In this document: in pieces, positions 24,101-33,100 of the stretch
Layout of the letters: each line of letters opens with the position of its first letter
Position numbering within the stretch: position 1 is the stretch's first letter
NCBI GenBank assembly: GCA_963924555.1
Contig: OZ004596.1
Coordinates: 3,038,001-3,102,000, forward strand
Length of the DNA stretch: 64,000 bases
DNA from: Crambe crambe
Taxonomy: Eukaryota; Porifera; Demospongiae; Poecilosclerida; Crambeidae
Direction: 5' to 3'
Notes under the pieces: model-generated
The model's database searches: none
Seen by the model: the letters and a program-made list of their open reading frames with translations, nothing else
Told to the model about the DNA's origin: nothing
Program-made: the position numbers and the translations under genes

Positions 24101-27100
24101 CCTTCAATAATAATCCCTACATCATATCTTCCCACCAAGCTGCTTTAATTGTTCATGTCAGTATAAAAGTGTTTAGGCAGTGATGTAGGGGATTATTATT
24201 GAAGGCAGCATAATTATGATTTTTGTTGACAGAAACTGTTGAAGTACAGACTAACCCCACATGGCCTTTTTATTTAGCATAAATTTTTTTCCTTTCACTC
24301 GTTTGCTTACTTTTTGTACAACCTAAAGGTTGAATATTGTTTTGAAGTACTGGTTGGCATGCGTGCACGTGATAGTGACAGACGCGCGCACATGACAAAT
24401 GATGTCATTTTTAAATGGCTGACATAGTTATGATGACGATATGAGTGATTATTTTGAAGGGAAACTGTGGATATAACGATGGTAAAAGCACATTATGTGG
24501 TTATAACTGCACAAGTTGATATAAATTTCATTGTGAAAGGATCATGGAGTTACAGCCGTCAAAGAATATTTATTGAATCTGATGATGATGAACAAATCAT
24601 TAAAAATTTTAGATTTAGGCTGTGGCTGGTGCCGATCGTTGACGCTGTCTGGAGGAGTTTGAGCGGTCATATCATCATCTTCTGCATTGTTTTTCAGATG
24701 TAAGAAGTTTAGTTGAGCCTGTAGCAAGAATAGAAGAGAAACAGGGAGTCTAGTTTGTATTGTTCTAATGAGAGAAGCCACGCCCATTCCGTACTAACCC
24801 TACATAGAGAGTGCAGTAAGTTTAGTTGAGCCTGTAGCAAGAATAGAAGAGATACAGAGAATCTAGTTTGTATTGTTCTGATGAGAGAGGCGACGCCCAT
24901 TCCATACTAACCCTACATAGAGAGTGCTACCACACTCTCTGATAGGCTCCAACTTCTTAGCTGTTGAGTTGATGGTTCCAGCCAAGCAGCTGCGTACATA
25001 AATGCTTTCCACAGAGTGCTTAGATAAGCTGATGATCCAACAATCCATTATGACCAAAGCTCTAGAAAATAATCAAGCTAAATATGTAAGGTGTAAAGAA
25101 GGACGCATAAGTGTGCTTGGGGCATTTTGGAGTGTAGACCTAGACACAATTTCAATGAGTCATGACTTGAGAGTCAGCTCACTTGCTGAAGGTATAATAT
25201 AGATAACATGAATCTATGAATCTTATTCAGCCAAGGTGATACTGGTGGCCAAGATTTGGAGGTCTATGGGGTGCCGTGTGTACCAAAGTTACAATAAATG
25301 TCTGATGGGGCCCATTTATATATTGATGGGTCTCATATATATAATTATGATGGGCCTCATTTGTATGTGATGGATTTTATTTATATTATGATGGGCCTCA
25401 AAATGGCTTCATTTATATATGATGGGCCTCATTTGTATATGATGGATCCATTTATTATGATGGGTATCATCAAAGAGAGCGATAGCTCTCTCTATGTAGG
25501 GATGATGTGGATGGCCACCTATAGACTAATACAAAAGTGAAATTCTAGTTTCCCCACTTAGACAACAAAAGCTACTGTGAATATTATCCAGCCTACTACA
25601 AAGTGCAGACCAAGTTTCAGGACCAAGGAGCTTACCGTTTCAGAAATACAGCAAGCAGGTAAATCGCTGGATTCTTCTTCTTAGACAACCATAATATCTC
25701 TCGAACAACTCAAGCTACAGCTATGATTTCTGGCTCCAAATTCTACCAGCTACGATCTTTTGTACTCGTCAATCCTCGAAAGAGTCGATGAAAAGGAGAC
25801 ACTACGGAGGACAGCACTCGACTAACTTAATTATTTGAAGCCATTTTTCAATAATACGCGTGCGCATATTATTTGATATCCAATTATTCGAAAGAGTAAT
25901 ATTACTCAGATCAGCTAGAGCTAAGCTAGTGTGCTAGATCATAGACTACTCTATCAACTCGGGTATTTTAGATTCATCAATCCATCTACCGGTAGACTAG
26001 ATTCATCTGCATCCTCAACCTCCAACTTACTATAGCTCAACACTTCAAGCCTTAACTCGCTGATAAAATCATTTGGCTGCTATGCTATTGGAGAACTATA
26101 CATCTCAAGAAACTTCTGTTCCTGCATAGTACACATAGAAGAATACATAAAACCATAAAGAGAGAAAGAGAGAGAGAAAAAAAGACCAGGGGGAAAATAT
26201 TTCTGTGAAATGAAAAAAATGTAGGGATGACCATTGCTCGAAAAAGTAAGGAAACAAGGGTAGGGATGAAGGATGGAAATGGGATCAATCTTTGTTCTAT
26301 ATATCTAGCCAATAATCCCTATATATACGATCTGAAGCTACCCAACATATATGTAGGGATTGTTGGCTGGATATACGGAACAAAGATTGATCCCATTTCC
26401 ATCCTTCATCCCTTGTTTTTCGAGCAATGGTCATCCCTACATTTACGGAAATGTTTTTTCCCTCATTTATATAGGATGGTATATAATATTAGTCTCATAT
26501 ATATGAGTCTCATTTATAATTACATGAAAGGAGAAAAAAAAATATGCTAAATAAAAAGTCCATGTAGGGTTAGTCTGTACTTTTACCTATAGCAGTTTCT
26601 GTGAACAAAGATCAAAATTATGCTACCTACCAAGCTGCTTTAATTGTTCATGTCAGTGTAAAAGTTTACGCAATGATGTAGGGATAAGGTAGCATAATTT
26701 TGATGTTTGTTCACAGAAACTGCTATAGGTAAAAGTACAGACTAACCCTACATGGCCTTTTTATTTAGCATAAATTTTTCTTTCAATATTTTTATATGAC
26801 CTAGGTACTGGTTGGCACGCGCATATATGCATGTGATCGTGACAGACGCTCGCGCGTGACAAATGACATCATTAATTTCAAAATGGCCGACATAGTAATG
26901 AAAAATCGTTCAATATGACTGATTATTTTGGAGGAAAACTGTGTGGATAACGATGGTAAAAGCACATTGTGTGATTGTAACTGCACAATATGAATTCAAT
27001 TGTCGTATATGAAAGGATCATGGACCATCAAAGAAGATGATGATGATGAACGAATCATAAAAATTGATTTGTTCTGCATTGTTTTCCAGATGTAAGAAGT

Positions 27101-30100
27101 TTAGTTGAACCTGTAGCAAGAATAGAAGAGATACAGAGAGTCCAGTTTGTATAGTTCTAATGAGAGAAGCCATTCCCATTCCGTACTAACCGTGCTACTG
27201 CACTCTCTGATCATGGGTCTCATTATTATATGATGGTCCTCATTAAATTTTGTATTATGATGGGCCTCATAACAGCTTCATTTATGTATGATAAAGTCGG
27301 CAACAGCACTTGCAAAGTAAACTGGTGGCTGTCCACCTTGTACCAAGGCAGTGGCAATCATTTTCCCAATGATTAAAAATTTGTTGTGTACTAAAGCGTC
27401 AACATTGTGTAGTGGTACAACATGGTCTGGAAATCCACTGAACAGTCCCTTGCAATAGCATTCAGAAGTAGTTGAAAAACTCACGTCTTAGAGAATTGTC
27501 TGATAGAATCTTCAAAGATATGACTATTCTCTGTATATCCTCATCATCTGCTGAAGTAATAACCTGTTGATGCTATTTTAGGGCATGTTTCAGGGAAATA
27601 AGTCGACTTTTACATTCTGTACAGTGCATGAAAGAAATATCATCTATATGACCTATGTGTGTACATACATAGTATGGGAAATCATTCCAAAAAACTGTGT
27701 TGGCTGTGTAATTAAGGCCTATTTATCATTCCCCTCTCCAATTTACTTGTGTTCTCATTAGAATGCTTTATGGACACTTCAAAAAGAGCAAAGGCAAACT
27801 TCCTTCTTGTTAATTTTTTTGCAATTTGTATGCTCAATCACAGTGGTTACCATGGACTTTTTAAAAAATGAACCTCCATCCCTCCTTAATTGAAAAACAA
27901 AGTGTTATAATTTTTATAGGGCCTAACGATCGATGTACCTAAATTTTAGTATCTAAGATTAAAATGAGACCTGTCTAATATAGGAATAATGCAATTGACA
28001 CAAGGAAGGTCATCATCATCACTGTATCAGATATCACGACTAAATCCACGTAACTCCTGTACAAGAATACAAGTGATGAATGTAAGAGACTGTTTGTCTG
28101 ATTGGAGGGTTTGGTTAGATATTTGAAGTAACAAAGTGCTGTCTCAAGCTAGACCCCTAATAACAAATAGTAATGCTACCAAACTCACATACTTGAATGG
28201 CAGCTTTATTTTCAATGGATACTAAAACTTTTCCCTTATCAGATTTAACCCTCCGATAGATAACTGCTGGCTTGCATAACAGTGTATACCATAAATTTGA
28301 TGGAGATTTAATTTGCTCTAAACTGCTTGGCTGTGTGCGGTTCAAAAAAGTTCGGCAACAAGAGAGAGAACTTCAGTCAAGTAACCCCTTACCCATCACC
28401 AATATTACCAAACTACAAGCTAACTATTCCTACTTCACTCCCATGACAGGCCAAGATGAGATATAAAGGGAGTGAAGTAACTCGTAGTTTGGTAATATTG
28501 GTGATTGGTAAGGGGTTACTTGACTGAGGTTCACTCCCTTGTTGCTGAACTTTTTTGAACCGGACACAGCCATCCCTACTTTTCCTTTTTATTTGAAAAT
28601 AAATATTTTTTCCTTTACTTGTTCATCATCCTTTTTTGATATTATTTTATTATAGGCAACTGGATGCTGTGATCCTGCTATCCAAGTTAATTGTAGCTTT
28701 GTAGTTCATTGGAAGTTGTATGAGCCGAAGTGAATCTGATCTGGAAGGATTATGCTATCTATACAGTTTATAATAAAGATTGCCATTGACCTATTATAAT
28801 TTTTTAAGGCCTTTACTAATATGTACCTGATATACTGTTGCATCAAGGCTTGATTAGTGCCTAGGGTTTATGCTCTGAGCATCGAGAGATGAACATCAAG
28901 AGAGAAAATTCACTAGTCAGTTGTGAGGTCAAAGTCCAAGAATCACGTGTACAGGACGGGGCATAAAAATGTCTGCCACATTGTAGGTTGAAAGCTAGCA
29001 AGTTGGAAAATGACGTGCTATTTTTGAACATGTTGAGTTAAAGGTAAAGGATTATAGCGCAGTCAATTCTGATGATGAACGACCAGATGAAAACAGCAAT
29101 TTTGTAAAATGATACTGCTTTGTCTTCTGCTCTTCATACTTGAGTCCTACCACATTGGAGGTGTTCTATCTTCAAAATAGGAGTTGCTGACTGTAGGAGG
29201 GAAGTATCCTGGGGTTATGAAAGAAAATACTAAGTATCTGTGTTAGAGAGTACTATCATACTCTCTGATATTTCTGAGTTGCTTTGTACATACTCGTTCT
29301 ATATCACAGTCTATCTTCTCAATCTTCTTTCAAAGGACAACTCTACTGGAAGTGCAAAGGTCATTCATGATAGTCAGAATTATTATCAGTGGTATTTTTT
29401 GGGGCAGTTTAGAGCAAAACTGGCAAATTAAATCCCCATCAAATTTATGGTATATGCTGTTATGCAAGCCAGCAGTTATCATACGGAGGGTTAAATTTGG
29501 CAAGGGAAAAGTTTTGGTATTTAGTCTATTTTAAAAATTTGTAAGGAGATATCTCAACCCACATAATAAGATCCACAGTAAACCCTGGGCTGATAGTATA
29601 CATGTACCTTTAGAGTTTGTCTCTGTGGTGGATGCATGAATTATCAAGTGATTTGGAGCCGGTGATGTACTATTCACTTTTTGCTTTTACCATCATCTTC
29701 ATCACCAGCACCATCTTCATCACTCTCCCGAAACTAACACACTTGCATAATGTTACAAGAGTATAGTTTAGCGAGCGAGTGAGGTCACTCTCAGGTCATG
29801 ACTCATTGAAATTGTAAAAATATATCTAGGTCTACACTCCAAAATGCCCCAGGGTATATAGGTACATATATGTGTAGTGTAATAGTAGCCCCCATGTGCA
29901 TGCTCCAATTGTAATTGATTTCTACATCACTTTGTTATAGCATGGTGGATGTAGGCACTAAGTGTTTTGAAATTGTGGTAAGTACTACAGCTTTCTATGC
30001 ATGCAGCTGCCTACCACTTACATAACTCAATAGCACAAATTAATTAGAGCCTATCAACTCTAAGCCATAGAAATACTATACTTGCTTCTTGCTCGCTCGC

Positions 30101-33100
30101 TCGCTGTCAAATGTTACACATTGCCCTAGTATTCATACTTACCATTTTACCTCTCTTTAAATCATTTTCAGCAAGGATGTAAATGGTATGTCTTTGATTA
30201 CCCAGTTTAGCAACTTGTTAGGATAGGGAATAGAGTTATCTTCTTGCTGACACTTTTTAGGCAGGAAAATTATATCTCTGTCCCATGTAGTGACATTTTT
30301 ATTTTGCCTTTTAGATTTTCCACCACTGCTAGGAACTTTTCTTGTGAGATCATTGGATCATTTCTGATTGGGTCTTGCCCTAAAAGTATTTTGTAAATAT
30401 AAAATTATGGACAGTGTGGTCTTAATTCACTTATAATACCTGTCATTTCCACTCTGACTGCTGTTTCTGCTTCTCCAATAGTGGTGATAAAGCTCCAGCC
30501 ACAGCAGGTGATATATCTTGAACAGACACAGCCATTGTACACAACTAGCTAACTAACTGAACATGTGGCTCTTGCTGCCATCACATGATGAACACATGAC
30601 AGGGCATGGCTTGTGAGATCATTGGATCATTTATTAAATTTGAGATATCAAATGAGACCCATATATATAAATGAAGCCATTATGATAATGAGGCCCATCT
30701 GAATAAATGATACTCATCATATATAAATGAAGCTCATGATTTATATATGATGGGTCAGATGGGCCTCATTTGTATTATGATGAGGCCCATAATGGCTTCA
30801 TTTATATGGGTCTCATTTGTATATGATGAATCTCATTTATATACGATGGGGCCAATTTATGATGGGTATCATTTATATATGATGGGTCAGATGGGCCTCA
30901 TTTGTATTATGATATACCCATCATATAAATGGGCCCCATCATATATAATGATTCATCATATTATACAAATGAGGCCCATCACAAATAGATGAAGCCATTT
31001 TGAGGCCCATCATAATATAAATGAGATCCATCATATACAAATGATATTATATGAATGAGGCCATCAAATGGGCCCCATCATAATATATGAGACGTTTATT
31101 GTAATTTTGGTACACACAGCACCCCTAGCCCCTAGCCCGTTTCCCACTCCTCACATTTGCAAGAAGTATAAAATTTATGTCTAAAGCAAATGTCATGTTT
31201 TTTTTTGTGATATATTCTGCATGGAGTAAGGGTAGAAGAGAAACAGTCTTATGAAAAAAATTTTTAAAAAATCAAATTTGATGAGATCGATGTACTGACT
31301 CACTGGCAGTGTTCATGGGTGTGTCCAAGGAAACACATTCCTATCGCATACGTCACCATGATGAACTGATGCATGCTACAACCATGCATGAGCACATGGC
31401 CAGGCCTGAGAAATAAGAAAAGGGCTGTTGCTACGGTTTACTAGCCATGCAGCAGATACTAGCTATTGGAGTTAGCTATCAAGTAGTCTAGATTTTGTTC
31501 ATCACATTAGGCTTAGCTGGATCATAGATAGATCAGCTTCTTCACGAGTGTTAGTAAATCCTTGATTGTATGGTTGTAGCGGATTAGATCATTTTGTTGT
31601 AGTGAAACAGCAAGAGTTCTTCTGAATATCTGGTGCCTTGAGTCAATCCAGTAGACTGAGTCCAGTCCAAGTAGCCCAAATGTGTGGGCAGGGTCATAAT
31701 GCTCTAGTGCACTGCCCACGCCCAATTAAGTCAGTTCTAATCCCCACGTGACTTCGTGTACCAGGCCCTCCACAATCATAATTAGGCTAGCATACTTAGC
31801 TAGCTTCTGATTCTCATCAAATGGTATTTTCCAGCATGAAACAAGTGAAATAAATGTAGGGATTAAGCTGCAGTAAGTTATACAGCCCAGCTAGATTTTA
31901 AGGCCATCCCTACATAACCTTTTTATTTAGGAAAAAATTTTCACTCATTTTTAATTAGCTTCATACCATTATTATTCAGCGAGCGAGCTGACTCTCAGGT
32001 CATGACTCATTGAAATTGTAGGTCTACACTCCAAAATGCCCCAGGCGTATGTATGGTATGTGTCCCGAATTAGTAGCGCTGTGCGCATGCATAATGCGCA
32101 TGCTCCAATTGTAATCAAGCTAGATTGTTTTCTACTGGATTTTGTGAGCTATTTGCAACATCAATTTAACTTACGACGCATGCGCATTGAAGGCTATCAG
32201 TTGCTTGCTACTTAAGCCAGAGAATCATCACTCCACGACCTATCTGTGGCAGATATGGCATCCTGTGAGCCATACCACAAAAGTTTGTAGTGAAGATATG
32301 AGGTCACTGACCTGACTGGAACTGAATGCTGCATGACAACCAAGTCTTCAAAAATTGGCAAAACTGCGCATGCTCAGAAAGTACGTTAATAATTCAGCGT
32401 TGCAAAAAGCTCGCAAAATCCTGTACAGCTTTTGTCATAGAGGCACTAGGCTTATCTAAATAGATTTTAGTGCTGGTCACATGACTTGTGACCAATCAGA
32501 TCCTCTGAAAAGTGTGCTTTAAATCTCATAAAGCATACTTTTATGTGCACTAAATATTTAGTGCACACTTGAGGAACTGTGCTGAAGGTACATAGGAGCC
32601 TAGTGGAACATCCACTAGGACTATGACCTTCCAGCCTCAGTCCCTAGTGCTTACAGTAAGTCAGTGTCTTAATGTCTTCTTTTATAGACTTTAGCATTTC
32701 ACTTGTTACATTTGGTTTCAAACAGGAAAACCTCAGGAATATACCTCATTTATTTTTTTGAATATCATTAGAAGCATTCTTACTGAACCAAAGTGTGTCA
32801 GAGCTTGCTAGGTACTAGGGCTAGGGCTACTAGGCTTGGGCTAGGGCTAGGGCTAGGGCTACTAGGCTAGGGCTAGGGTTCTGTAAGGACCAACTGGAAT
32901 TTGATTGGTCACAAGTCATGTGATCAGCACTAAAATGTTTAGATCACTCTTTTCTAGCTCCATGTGTTTTAATGCATGGTGCACTCTGAATGATGCTATA
33001 ATGCTTGTGCAGGTGCATTAAAACACTTAGAGCTAGAAAAGAGTAAACTAAATATTATGTAGGGGCTTGGCTTATCTAAGTGCTTGTGGTAAGTATTTAC

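Larger units (their letters stand above)
27287..30347 (-). pseudogene. Decayed HECT-type ubiquitin-ligase-like gene, antisense in ACDH intron 14
   Basis: Minus-strand patches look like exons of one gene. From 5' to 3': 30347-30157 ([14 protein letters not shown] then IPYPNKLL), about 28330-28183 ([19 protein letters not shown] ending at a GTATGT donor), about 28085-28015 ([22 protein letters not shown]), 27590-27490 ([10 protein letters not shown]) and 27470-27287 ([37 protein letters not shown]). The last patch resembles the N-lobe of HECT domains found in large families of cnidarian and sponge proteins. The C-lobe with the catalytic Cys is not seen, and stops and frameshifts are present. 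It may be a pseudogene or a gene with exons I could not join. Confidence 0.4.

Noticed and set aside
25298..25540. His/Tyr/Met-rich ORFs (also 30747-30992)
   Set aside because: They are the GATGGGCCTCATT satellite translated; no independent coding sign.
31522..31725. 67-codon minus ORF ([16 protein letters not shown]..)
   Set aside because: No domain, no splice context, no repeat support; could be chance.
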